Source: JAGKXB01 sp964498835
GTDB taxonomy: Bacteria > Pseudomonadota > Gammaproteobacteria > Burkholderiales > Burkholderiaceae_D
Length of the DNA stretch: 31,369 nucleotides
Assembly: GCA_964498835.1 (NCBI GenBank)
Contig: CAZCIX010000022.1
Span: 1 to 31,369, forward strand
Reading direction: 5' to 3'
The stretch's first letter is position 1; the number at the start of each line of letters is the position of its first letter. The notes below the pieces were generated by a model that was given only the letters and a program-made list of their open reading frames with translations, had not been told where the DNA came from and searched no databases. Below are positions 1 through 7,816 of the stretch, one piece after another. The translations under genes and the position numbers were made by a program.

Positions 1-525
1 CTAACCAAACAATGCGCGCTTGTCGCTATCATCATTGCCGCAACTTATCCTTATTTCAAACGCTTCTTCGCCATTCCACAGGCTTATTTAGGTATTGCAT
101 TTGGCTTTGGTATTCCGATGGCTTTTGCCGCTGTGCAAAATACCATTCCCGCTACCGCTTGGTTATTACTCATTGCCAATATTTTCTGGGCCGTCGCCTA
201 CGATACAGAATACGCCATGGTTGATCGGGATGACGATATAAAAATTGGCATTAAAACATCAGCCATCACGTTTGGTCGTTACGACGTTGCCGCCATCATG
301 CTGTGTTATTTCGCTATGTTTACCATCACGTTCATAGTCGCTTGGGAATACGGTTTGCGCCATTGGTTTGTAGCAGGATGGTTGATCGCAATAGGTTGCG
401 CGATTTACCACTATTTTTTAATTCGTCGGCGTAATCGGGATGATTGTTTTATGGCATTTCGACACAATAATTGGTTGGGAGCGGCAATTTTTGCTGGTAT
501 TGCACTCGACTACGCGTTACGATAA
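1..525 (+). CDS. ubiA: 4-hydroxybenzoate polyprenyltransferase, C-terminal part
   Basis: The reading frame is open from the first base, so the 5' end lies outside the window and about 174 residues remain. UbiA is the inner-membrane enzyme that attaches the polyprenyl tail to 4-hydroxybenzoate in ubiquinone synthesis. The visible part holds the second aspartate-rich motif (YDTEYAMVDRDDD, about residues 69-81 of the fragment), which binds Mg-diphosphate, followed by KIGIKTSAITFG, a typical UbiA stretch, and several hydrophobic membrane segments. The upstream frame (LVAIIIAATYPYFKRF) also fits UbiA, so the true gene is longer than the first ATG at 118 suggests. The next gene starts 170 bases downstream and looks like a separate unit. 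Family assignment is secure. Subfamily against other UbiA-type prenyltransferases rests on the motifs alone. Confidence 0.93.
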   Translation, partial: LTKQCALVAIIIAATYPYFKRFFAIPQAYLGIAFGFGIPMAFAAVQNTIPATAWLLLIANIFWAVAYDTEYAMVDRDDDIKIGIKTSAITFGRYDVAAIMLCYFAMFTITFIVAWEYGLRHWFVAGWLIAIGCAIYHYFLIRRRNRDDCFMAFRHNNWLGAAIFAGIALDYALR

Positions 526-619
526 CGCTCCAATTGAGTAATGCTACGCAGCAATATCCATCAAAAAAATCAACAAAATTTCTCATAAAACAAGATTGCC
601 ACGCAGCTTGATTTTTCTG

Positions 620-636
620 GAAAGCATGGTGCTTTC
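620..636. repeat. short perfect hairpin between ubiA and the DUF883 gene
   Basis: GAAAGCA, three bases, then TGCTTTC form a perfect 7-bp stem. No T-run follows, so it is not a convincing terminator. It may be a weak 3' structure for ubiA mRNA or chance. Confidence 0.25.
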
Positions 637-694
637 TACCGTTTAAACAACATGTACTAACCAGGCTTATCACAACTACGAAGGGATGTTCACC

Positions 695-1027
695 ATGAAC
701 CTAAACGATACAAGTGCACAACACGAAAATGATGAAACACGTGACAAATTGATGAGCGACCTAAAAATGGTCATTCATGATGCGGAAGACTTACTCAAAA
801 ACACTGGCCACCAAACTGGTGAAAGCTTTAAAAATGCCAAGGCAAAGTTTGAATCAACATTGGCGAACGCCAAAACACAATTGAAATCCCTGGAGGAAAC
901 CGTTGTTTACAAAGCCAAAGATGCCGCTTTAGCGACTGACCGTTACGTGAAAGACCACCCATGGCAATCAGTAGGCTTAGGCGCTTGCGTCGGCCTGATT
1001 ATCGGATTATTGATTTCACGTAAGTAA
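695..1027 (+). CDS. DUF883 (YqjD/ElaB-like) membrane-anchored protein
   Basis: A 110-residue protein of the DUF883 family. Enterobacterial members (YqjD, ElaB, YgaM) are C-terminally anchored inner-membrane proteins induced in stationary phase and reported to associate with ribosomes. The body is hydrophilic and probably helical (lysine-, alanine- and glutamate-rich, about residues 1-80). It ends in the typical DHPWQSVGLGACVGLIIGLL tail, a single C-terminal membrane segment. I chose ATG 695 because an AAGGGA ribosome site at 681-686 sits 8 bases upstream. The in-frame ATG at 686 overlaps that site. It is followed after 4 bases by a YqjE-like gene and then a YqjK-like gene, the same order as enterobacterial yqjD-yqjE-yqjK, so the three are probably one operon. 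The cellular role is not established. Confidence 0.88.
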   Translation: MNLNDTSAQHENDETRDKLMSDLKMVIHDAEDLLKNTGHQTGESFKNAKAKFESTLANAKTQLKSLEETVVYKAKDAALATDRYVKDHPWQSVGLGACVGLIIGLLISRK

Positions 1028-1031
1028 TCTC

Positions 1032-1403
1032 ATGGCGATTGCGGAATCTGCAATACGGATCGTAGCGGGCTTGGTTTCCATCATCCAAACCCGCCTTAAA
1101 CTGATCGCGATTGAGGTAGAAGAGGAGTCCTTGCGACTCTTCTCCTATGCCGTGGCCATTTTGGGCGCCATGTTTTGTTTAGGTATCGCGGTTTTACTTA
1201 GCATTTTGCTCGTTATCATTATTTATTGGGATACGCATAGAATCACCGCTCTACTATCTCTGATCGGATTTTTTGCTTTGGTTGGCGGCATCATCAGCTG
1301 GAAGGTCTTCCATGCTTATCGCAGAAAACCACCACTACTGACACACACATTGGCGGAGTTATCCGACGACTTAGCCCAACTCAAATCCACTTCTCATGAA
1401 TAA
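1032..1403 (+). CDS. YqjE-like phage-holin-superfamily (Phage_holin_3_6) membrane protein
   Basis: A 123-residue protein with two strong hydrophobic segments (about residues 38-66 and 74-93) and short charged ends, the pattern of the YqjE / DUF1469 group. The N-terminal helix (SIIQTRLKLIAIEVEEE) is characteristic. Despite the holin family name, chromosomal members in this context are not phage genes, and no phage genes are nearby. It starts 4 bases after the DUF883 gene and its end overlaps the start of the next gene by 8 bases, so translation is probably coupled. The function is unknown. A role in envelope stress is inferred from its partners only. Confidence 0.83.
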   Translation: MAIAESAIRIVAGLVSIIQTRLKLIAIEVEEESLRLFSYAVAILGAMFCLGIAVLLSILLVIIIYWDTHRITALLSLIGFFALVGGIISWKVFHAYRRKPPLLTHTLAELSDDLAQLKSTSHE

Positions 1404-1698
1404 GCGAAAGATGCTAGCGCAACAGCGCCGAATCTTACTAGCGCAAAGTGCCGTACAACGCGAGTTGCTTGCCAACCAGGTACGCACACTGATGCGCCCA
1501 CTATCATGGGTAGATAAAGGATTGACTTTAATCCAACACGTAAAAAAACCGGTCATGCTAGCCGGTTTTATCTTCAGCCTGTTCACCCTCAAATCACAAG
1601 GCTTACCACCACTCATCAGCAAAAGCTTCATGGTATGGCAAACCGCCCGCCGCCTTATGCCGACAGTGCGTGAAATGGTTGCGCGGTTTCGGGCTTGA
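1396..1698 (+). CDS. YqjK-like small protein
   Basis: A 100-residue basic protein. The N-terminal half is helical and rich in arginine and glutamine (QQRRILLAQSAVQRELLANQ). A weakly hydrophobic stretch follows around residues 53-65 (VMLAGFIFSLFTL). It is the third gene of the cluster and overlaps the YqjE-like gene by 8 bases. Position, size and the Arg/Gln-rich start match the YqjK-like group. The sequence itself gives no functional clue. Its stop codon is one base away from the convergent stop of proC, leaving no room for a separate terminator, so transcripts from the two strands probably overlap. Confidence 0.72.
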   Translation: MNKRKMLAQQRRILLAQSAVQRELLANQVRTLMRPLSWVDKGLTLIQHVKKPVMLAGFIFSLFTLKSQGLPPLISKSFMVWQTARRLMPTVREMVARFRA

Positions 1699-1699
1699 T

Positions 1700-2521
1700 T
1701 TACCCTCGCCCAAACTCCACACCCAACTCCCGACTACGCTCCGCTGCGGCTTTCATCGCTTGCACAATGGCGTACTTGACATCGCTATGCGCCATGGAAG
1801 TCAGGGCTGCATGCGTCGTGCCGCCTTTGGAAGTGACGCGATCGCGCAATGTTGAGACGGGTTCTGATGATTGCTTTGCTAGCTGTGCGCCGCCGACAAA
1901 AGTTGCCAGGGTTAATTGGCGGCTTTGCTCTTCGTTTAAGCCCATTTCTTGCGCGGCTTGTTGCATTGCTTCCATAAAGTAAAAAATATACGCAGGTCCG
2001 CTGCCGGAAACGGCGGTGACGCTGTCGATTAGGCTTTCTTCTTCTAACCACAAAGTGCTGCCAACTGCGGTCATGATGGCATCTGCCATCGCACGTTGAG
2101 CGGGCGAGACGCCAGCCATGGCGAACATGCCGGTAATGCCTTGGCCGATCAAAGCTGGGGTATTTGGCATGCTGCGGACAATGGCGCTATAGCCATTTAA
2201 CCAGCGCGATAAATCGCTGCTACGTATTCCGGCGGCAATTGAAAGTATTAATTGCGTTGAAATATGTGGCAACAATAAAGCCAGTACATCCTGCATTTGC
2301 TGCGGTTTGACTGCTAGCACGACCACATCGCAAGACGTGATTGCAGCATCAATTTGTAATGCTGTTGTGATGCCAAATTGTTGTTTTAATTTATCCAATG
2401 CGTCGGGGTTGATATCGATGGCATGAATCTGATGGCGATCTTTTTCTTCGGCAACTTTGCCAACCAAACCGGCGATTAAAGCAGTGGCCATGTTGCCCCC
2501 GCCGATGAAACAAATTTTCAT
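1700..2521 (-). CDS. proC: pyrroline-5-carboxylate reductase
   Basis: ProC reduces 1-pyrroline-5-carboxylate to proline with NAD(P)H, the last step of proline synthesis, in the cytoplasm. The 273-residue length is normal. The N-terminal Rossmann motif is clear (CFIGGGNMATALIAGL, residues 4-19), and the C-terminal dimerisation and substrate region carries the family signature AVSGSGPAYIFYFMEAM near residues 169-185. The TSKGGTT motif near the end (about 231-237) is also typical. It lies 12 bases downstream of yggS on the same strand, a pairing widespread in bacteria, so the two are very likely cotranscribed. Nothing looks damaged. Confidence 0.97.
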   Translation of the reverse strand: MKICFIGGGNMATALIAGLVGKVAEEKDRHQIHAIDINPDALDKLKQQFGITTALQIDAAITSCDVVVLAVKPQQMQDVLALLLPHISTQLILSIAAGIRSSDLSRWLNGYSAIVRSMPNTPALIGQGITGMFAMAGVSPAQRAMADAIMTAVGSTLWLEEESLIDSVTAVSGSGPAYIFYFMEAMQQAAQEMGLNEEQSRQLTLATFVGGAQLAKQSSEPVSTLRDRVTSKGGTTHAALTSMAHSDVKYAIVQAMKAAAERSRELGVEFGRG

Positions 2522-2533
2522 GTTTTGAGTCCT

Positions 2534-3250
2534 TTATTGTTGATTGCCGTAATTCCGTTGCCCAAAAATGGCGCTGCCGATACGCACCATGGTGGCGCCC
2601 TCTGCAATTGCCGTTTGCATATCGCCTGACATGCCCATGGATAAAGTATCAAAGATGATTGATGTGGGTAATTGATCAGATAACTGATCGAATAATTGTC
2701 GCATTTGACGAAATGGTAAACGCCGCGCTTGCTCGTCATCACAGGCATCTGGGATCGCCATCAAACCGCGTAAGCGTAAATTGGGCAGAGCGACAATGAC
2801 GTGCGCCAACTCTAGTGCTTGATCACGGGCAAGCCCGCTTTTGCTATCACTGCCATCAATGTTGATTTGCAAACACACGTTCAATGGCGGCAGCTGTGGT
2901 GCTCTTTGTTCGGATAAGCGACGGGCGATTTTTTCGCTAGCCAAGGATTGCACCCAATCAAAATTTTCTGCAATCAAGCGCGTTTTGTTACTTTGAATTG
3001 GGCCGATGAAGTGCCACTCCAACAGCAAATCGGGTCGTATTGTGCGCACTGCAGCTATTTTCTGTACCGCTTCCTGGACATAATTTTCCCCAAAAGCGCG
3101 TTGCCCTGCCAAAGCAGCAGCGACCACGGCATTGGCGTCAAAGGTTTTGGAAACGGCTAATAAATCGACCGAATGCGTCAAATGTGCCGCCTGCGCTGCC
3201 GCAACAATACTTGCACGCACTACTTGCAGGTTGTGAGAAATTGCAGACAT
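2534..3250 (-). CDS. yggS: YggS-family pyridoxal 5'-phosphate homeostasis protein
   Basis: A 238-residue PLP-binding protein with the fold of alanine-racemase barrels but no known catalytic reaction. Family members buffer and deliver PLP and influence amino-acid pools. The PLP lysine is in LLAVSKTFDA (Lys35), and the FGENYVQEA motif (about residues 53-61) and the phosphate-binding SMGMSGDMQTAI stretch near the C-terminus are present. The initiator ATG at 3250 has no obvious Shine-Dalgarno sequence, but the alignment of the first helix supports it. The gene heads a two-gene unit with proC and is divergent from pilT across 65 bases of A+T-rich DNA. Confidence 0.95.
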   Translation of the reverse strand: MSAISHNLQVVRASIVAAAQAAHLTHSVDLLAVSKTFDANAVVAAALAGQRAFGENYVQEAVQKIAAVRTIRPDLLLEWHFIGPIQSNKTRLIAENFDWVQSLASEKIARRLSEQRAPQLPPLNVCLQINIDGSDSKSGLARDQALELAHVIVALPNLRLRGLMAIPDACDDEQARRLPFRQMRQLFDQLSDQLPTSIIFDTLSMGMSGDMQTAIAEGATMVRIGSAIFGQRNYGNQQ

Positions 3251-3315
3251 AATCGGTTAACTTCATTCATTTGATTAACTTGATTAATTTTATTTAAAGC
3301 AACTTGGGATTATAA

Positions 3316-4359
3316 ATGGACATCGCAGAATTACTGGCGTTCTCAGTCAAGAACAATGCTTCCGATTTACATTTGTCCGCTGGCTTACCGCCTATGATAC
3401 GAGTGCATGGCGACGTGCGTCGCATCAATCTACCGCCGCTGGAACATAAAGACGTGCATGACATGGTGTATGACATCATGAACGATATGCAACGTAAGAT
3501 TTATGAAAAAAACTTGGAAATCGATTTTTCATTTGCCATTCCCAGCTTGGCTCGCTTTCGTGTGAATGCCTACAATCAAGAACGTGGTGCAGCAGCCGTC
3601 ATGCGTACCATTCCATCCAAAGTACAGACATTAGAAGAGTTGAATTGCCCCAAGATTTTTACTGATCTAGCAACCAAACCGCGAGGTTTGGTACTAGTGA
3701 CCGGGCCGACTGGTTCAGGCAAATCCACTACGCTCGCTGCCCTGATCAACCATATCAGTGAAAATACTTATGGGCACATCCTTACCATAGAGGATCCGAT
3801 CGAATTCATTCATGAGCCTCAAAAATGCCTGATCAACCAACGTGAAGTTGGCCCACACACGCTATCGTTCAGCAATGCGCTACGTTCTGCCTTGCGTGAA
3901 GATCCGGACGTGATACTGATTGGTGAGTTGCGTGATCTGGAAACCATCCGCCTGGCATTGACTGCCGCAGAAACTGGTCATTTGGTATTTGCGACGTTGC
4001 ACACATCTTCAGCTGCCAAAACTATCGACCGTATCATTGACGTCTTTCCCGCAGATGAAAAAGAAATGGTGCGTATTATGTTGTCTGAATCGCTGCAGGC
4101 GGTCATTTCACAAGTTTTGCTCAAAACCAAAGATGATGCCGGTCGTATCGCAGCGCATGAAATCATGATTGCCACACCAGCAGTACGTAATTTGATTCGC
4201 GAAAGCAAAATCGCACAAATGTATTCAGCTATTCAAACAGGTAGCAGTCACGGTATGCAAACGATGGATCAAACGTTGCTCGACCTGGTGCGCCGTAATG
4301 TGATTAGTTCTGCGACAGCACGCACAGTGGCCAAAGTACCAGAAGCTTTTCCTGGCTAA
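3316..4359 (+). CDS. pilT: type IV pilus retraction ATPase PilT
   Basis: PilT is the cytoplasmic hexameric ATPase that powers pilus retraction and twitching motility. The 347-residue protein has an N-terminal PAS-like domain (about 1-100), a Walker A motif GPTGSGKST (130-138), a Walker B region VILIGELRD (199-207, Glu204), conserved His-box sequence TGHLVFATLHT (220-230), and the PilT-diagnostic AVRNLIRE motif (289-296, usually AIRNLIRE). It is followed after 26 bases by pilU. The divergent intergenic region with yggS contains two TTGATTAA repeats but no promoter I would defend. The protein looks complete and functional. Confidence 0.97.
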   Translation: MDIAELLAFSVKNNASDLHLSAGLPPMIRVHGDVRRINLPPLEHKDVHDMVYDIMNDMQRKIYEKNLEIDFSFAIPSLARFRVNAYNQERGAAAVMRTIPSKVQTLEELNCPKIFTDLATKPRGLVLVTGPTGSGKSTTLAALINHISENTYGHILTIEDPIEFIHEPQKCLINQREVGPHTLSFSNALRSALREDPDVILIGELRDLETIRLALTAAETGHLVFATLHTSSAAKTIDRIIDVFPADEKEMVRIMLSESLQAVISQVLLKTKDDAGRIAAHEIMIATPAVRNLIRESKIAQMYSAIQTGSSHGMQTMDQTLLDLVRRNVISSATARTVAKVPEAFPG

Positions 4360-4385
4360 AAATCGCATTCTTTTTGGAGTTGATC

Positions 4386-5522
4386 ATGGAACGTAGTCAA
4401 GCCACTCAGTTCATCACTGATTTGCTAAAAATCATGCTTGATAAAAATGGCTCTGACTTATTTATCACTGCCAATTTTCCTCCTGCCATCAAAATCGATG
4501 GCAAGCTCACACCAATATCAAACCAGGTGCTCACAGCCAACCACACTCTGGCACTAGCGCACGCTATTATGAACGATCGGCAAATCGCCACTTTTGAGGC
4601 TAGCAAAGAGGCCAATTTTGCGATTCATTCATCTGGACTAGGACGTTTTCGTGTATCTGCATTTGTGCAACTAGGAAATGTAGGTGTGGTGATACGCATT
4701 ATTGCCACGACAATTCTTTCAAATGATGCATTGGGTTTGCCCCCTGTCTTAAAAGAAATTGTGATGGCAAAGCGTGGGCTAATATTGATGGTGGGTGCAA
4801 CTGGCTCAGGCAAATCCACCACCCTCGCCGCTATGCTGGACCATCGCAATCAGCATAGTCATGGTCACATTATTACGATTGAAGATCCCATCGAATTTGT
4901 CCATCCACACAAAAACTGCATCATTACGCAAAGAGAAATCGGCGTCGATACAGAAAACTGGGAATCCGCGCTCAACAACGCGCTACGCCAAGCGCCCGAT
5001 GTGATTCAGATTGGAGAAATTCGGGATAAAACCACCATGGATCATGCGATTTGTTTCGCCGAAACAGGGCATTTATGCCTCGCCACTTTGCACGCTAACA
5101 ATAGCAATCAGGCATTGGATCGTATTATTAATTTTTTCCCTGAAGAGCGACGCCAACAATTGTTGATGGATTTATCGTTAAATTTAAAAGCCATGATAGG
5201 GCAACGACTGATCCCACGACGAGACGGGCAAGGACGCTGCCTGGCGATAGAAATCATGCTGAACTCACCTTATCTTTCCGATTTAATTTTTAAGGGAAAG
5301 ATCCATGAAATTAAAGACTTAATGAAAAAATCACGCGAACTAGGGATGCAAACATTTGATCAAGCCTTATTTGATTTATACCAAGCCGACAAAATCAGCT
5401 ACGAAGATGCGCTGCGCAATGCCGACTCAGTCAATGATTTGCGCCTTGCGATTAAATTACAGGGCAAAGGCGCACCGGATCAAGGTGCATCCAATGACAC
5501 CAAAGATTTGGGAATTATTTAA
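4386..5522 (+). CDS. pilU: PilT-paralogous ATPase PilU
   Basis: A second PilT-type ATPase of 378 residues. PilU works with PilT to increase retraction force and is usually encoded just downstream, as here. The Walker A motif VGATGSGKST, the Asp box TIEDPIEF, Walker B VIQIGEIRD and the TGHLCLATLHANN His-box are all present. The PilT-type AIRNLIRE motif is absent, replaced by SPYLSDLIFKG, which supports PilU. I start at ATG 4386 because GGAG (4376-4379) lies 6 bases upstream; the in-frame TTG at 4374 overlaps that ribosome site. The next gene begins 2 bases after the stop, which suggests translational coupling. Confidence 0.94.
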   Translation: MERSQATQFITDLLKIMLDKNGSDLFITANFPPAIKIDGKLTPISNQVLTANHTLALAHAIMNDRQIATFEASKEANFAIHSSGLGRFRVSAFVQLGNVGVVIRIIATTILSNDALGLPPVLKEIVMAKRGLILMVGATGSGKSTTLAAMLDHRNQHSHGHIITIEDPIEFVHPHKNCIITQREIGVDTENWESALNNALRQAPDVIQIGEIRDKTTMDHAICFAETGHLCLATLHANNSNQALDRIINFFPEERRQQLLMDLSLNLKAMIGQRLIPRRDGQGRCLAIEIMLNSPYLSDLIFKGKIHEIKDLMKKSRELGMQTFDQALFDLYQADKISYEDALRNADSVNDLRLAIKLQGKGAPDQGASNDTKDLGII

Positions 5523-5524
5523 GC

Positions 5525-6088
5525 ATGGGCAATCGACTTTCAAAAATTACCACCCGCACTGGCGACCAAGGCATGACTGGCTTGGGCGATGGCAGCCGCA
5601 TCAGCAAGGATCATTTACGTATTCATGCCATGGGCGATGTGGATGAACTCAACTCCCACCTTGGTGTCTTGTTATGCGAAGACATGCCAGATGCATTACG
5701 GGAAGCATTGCTGTCGATTCAACACGATTTATTCGATATCGGTGGTGAGTTGTGCATTCCAGGTCACCCATTCATCACTGAAAAACACGTCACCAAATTA
5801 GACGGACTGATAGAAACATACAATGCGGATTGCCCACCTCTAAAAGAATTTATCCTCCCTGGCGGCTCACGCGCAGCAGCCATCAGCCACGTGTGTCGCA
5901 CTGCTTGCCGTCGTGCTGAGCGAGCTATCGTCGCATTGGGCAATGTAGAAGAAATCAACATCGCCACACGTCAATACATCAACCGCTTGTCGGATTTGTT
6001 ATTTATCTGGTCGCGCGTTCTCAATCAATATGCAGGCAAGACCGATTTGTTGTGGCAAAAAGACCGTGCTTTGTCCGCCTCGGCCTGA
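5525..6088 (+). CDS. cob(I)yrinic acid a,c-diamide adenosyltransferase, PduO type
   Basis: This enzyme transfers the adenosyl group of ATP to cob(I)alamin to make the coenzyme form of vitamin B12. The 187-residue protein has the PduO-type N-terminal ATP-binding signature (TRTGDQGMTGLGDGSRISKD, about residues 9-28), the conserved GDVDELNSHLG segment, and the C-terminal helix motif (HVCRTACRRAER, about 122-133) with the catalytic arginines of the family. It begins 2 bases after the pilU stop with no clear ribosome site of its own, so it probably depends on pilU translation. No cobalamin gene is nearby, so its expression appears tied to the pilus ATPase unit. Confidence 0.92.
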   Translation: MGNRLSKITTRTGDQGMTGLGDGSRISKDHLRIHAMGDVDELNSHLGVLLCEDMPDALREALLSIQHDLFDIGGELCIPGHPFITEKHVTKLDGLIETYNADCPPLKEFILPGGSRAAAISHVCRTACRRAERAIVALGNVEEINIATRQYINRLSDLLFIWSRVLNQYAGKTDLLWQKDRALSASA

Positions 6089-6141
6089 TACTCAAATCCG
6101 TCGTTCCAGCAAGAACAATGCTAATACGGAAGAATTTAAAT

Positions 6142-6236
6142 CCGTCGTCCCCGAATGCTTTAGTCGGGGGCCCAGTGGCTTTAACAATAAACAAAAAGAG
6201 ACACTGGGTTCCTGCCTAAACCCGCGTGAACGATGG
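6142..6236. repeat. REP-like palindromic repeat, copy A
   Basis: A 95-base imperfect palindrome. The outer ends are CCGTCGTCCCC and GTGAACGATGG, and the inner arms CCCAGTG and CACTGGG pair perfectly. The left half also forms its own hairpin (CCCCGA, nine bases, TCGGGG). The same sequence, roughly 85% identical by eye, recurs at 23057-23152. A 14-base fragment of the left end (13 of 14 matching) is repeated just upstream at 6094-6107, perhaps the remnant of another copy. It fills the gap between the adenosyltransferase gene and sbcB. Confidence 0.82.
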
Positions 6237-6294
6237 AAACTAATGAAAATTTGGCTTAAAAATAATTTCAATCATTAAAAATTAGAAAACAGTC

Positions 6295-7770
6295 ATGTCT
6301 GCACACACCTTTCTTTGGCACGATTACGAAACTTTTGGCATCCAAACCCGCCGTGATCGACCAGCGCAATTTGCTGCTATCCGCACAGATGCTGAATTAA
6401 ATGAAATTGGCGAACCCATCATGCTGTATTGCCAACCCGCGCCAGATTATTTGCCAGATCCACAATCCTGCTTACTGACCGGCATCACACCACAACACTG
6501 CTTGCAGCATGGCGTGCCGGAAGCAAAATTTGCCGCAATAATTGAACAAGCGCTGGCACAACCAGGCACCATAGGTGTGGGATACAACACGATACGGTTT
6601 GATGATGAAATCACGCGTTTCATGTTTTGGCGCAATTTGATCGATCCCTATGCCCGTGAATGGCAAAATCAGTGCGGGCGCTGGGATATTCTGGATTTAG
6701 TACGCACAGCCCACGCCTTACGTCCCGAAGGGATTAAATGGCCGAAACAAGACGATGGTCGCCCCAGTTTTAAGCTGGAACATTTAAGCGCTGCCAATGG
6801 TTTGGCACATGAAGCTGCGCACGATGCACTATCGGATGTACGCGCCACTATCGCCTTAGCACGTTTGATACGAGAAAAACAACCACGCTTATTCGACTTT
6901 GCATTGGCTTTACATAAAAAAGACCGCGTAGCAGAAGAAATTGGTTTGCACTTCCAGGCTGAAGCAAGACGACCTTTTCTGCATATTTCAGGCATGTTTC
7001 CAGCAGAACACGGTTGCCTAGCCATCATGTGGCCGCTGGCCCAACACCCCACAAATAAGAATGAAGTCATCGCTTGGGATTGCACCCATGATCCGATTGA
7101 ATTGTTAAGTTTGGATGCGGCCAGCATGCGTATTCGCCTATTCACCGCAGCTGATGTCTTGCCTGAAGGTGTCACTCGATTGCCGATTAAAACCATCCAT
7201 TTAAATAAATCACCGATAGTGATCAACAATTTAAAAACCCTCACACCAGAAATGGCGAAGCAATGGGGAATTTCTATCGACACCGCATTGACGCACGCCA
7301 ACACCATAGCGACCACGCCTCTATTGCATACACACTTAGCGCCGCTATGGGCGGAGGTATTTCAACGTCCCGCAGGCTCCATGGAAGCCGCCATTGATGT
7401 CGATGAAGATTTATACGGTGGCTTTGTCGGTAATAACGACCGACGGCAGTTAAACGTATTGCGTAATTTGACACCAGAAAAACTGGCTGCGGCACACGTG
7501 CAGTTTGACGATGCACGATTGGAAGAATGCTTATTCCGATACCGTGCCAGAAACTTCCCCAACACATTGTCCGCAATCGAGTCACAACGCTGGCAAGAAC
7601 ATTGTCGCCAACGTTTGTTGCATGGCGCCAACAGTGCGCGTAACTTGAGCAACTTCTTCAATGAAATTGATCAATTATCAGAAACATCAGAAACCGATAA
7701 TGAACGTGGTGATGCGATTTTGGGGAAGTTATATGATTATGCGGAAAGCATTGCGCCGACATTGAAATAA
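6295..7770 (+). CDS. sbcB: exodeoxyribonuclease I
   Basis: Exonuclease I degrades single-stranded DNA 3' to 5' and acts in recombination and mismatch repair. The 491-residue length fits the family. The DEDDh catalytic residues are all visible: Asp10 and Glu12 (WHDYETFG), Asp103 (IRFDDE), His176 and Asp181 (AAHDALSDV). The following region, with QPRLFDFAL and the PLAQHP stretch, matches the SH3-like and helical C-terminal domains that bind ssDNA and SSB. The ATG at 6295 lacks a clear Shine-Dalgarno sequence. The REP-like element lies just upstream, and the gene converges on murB with only 46 bases between stops. Confidence 0.96.
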   Translation: MSAHTFLWHDYETFGIQTRRDRPAQFAAIRTDAELNEIGEPIMLYCQPAPDYLPDPQSCLLTGITPQHCLQHGVPEAKFAAIIEQALAQPGTIGVGYNTIRFDDEITRFMFWRNLIDPYAREWQNQCGRWDILDLVRTAHALRPEGIKWPKQDDGRPSFKLEHLSAANGLAHEAAHDALSDVRATIALARLIREKQPRLFDFALALHKKDRVAEEIGLHFQAEARRPFLHISGMFPAEHGCLAIMWPLAQHPTNKNEVIAWDCTHDPIELLSLDAASMRIRLFTAADVLPEGVTRLPIKTIHLNKSPIVINNLKTLTPEMAKQWGISIDTALTHANTIATTPLLHTHLAPLWAEVFQRPAGSMEAAIDVDEDLYGGFVGNNDRRQLNVLRNLTPEKLAAAHVQFDDARLEECLFRYRARNFPNTLSAIESQRWQEHCRQRLLHGANSARNLSNFFNEIDQLSETSETDNERGDAILGKLYDYAESIAPTLK

Positions 7771-7816
7771 ATTTCTGAGCCTGTAAAACAAAAAGCTGCC
7801 GTATTGCTCTTCCGCT

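Noticed and set aside
1032..1403. Phage holin, hence a prophage remnant
   Set aside because: Only the superfamily name suggests phage; the neighbours are the usual chromosomal YqjD/YqjK partners.
6030..6278. 82-codon open frame across the end of the adenosyltransferase gene and the REP-like element
   Set aside because: It overlaps a well-supported gene and a palindromic repeat and has no protein-like character.
6669..7316. 215-codon open frame on the minus strand
   Set aside because: It lies entirely inside sbcB, whose catalytic residues are intact, and its translation has no recognisable features.
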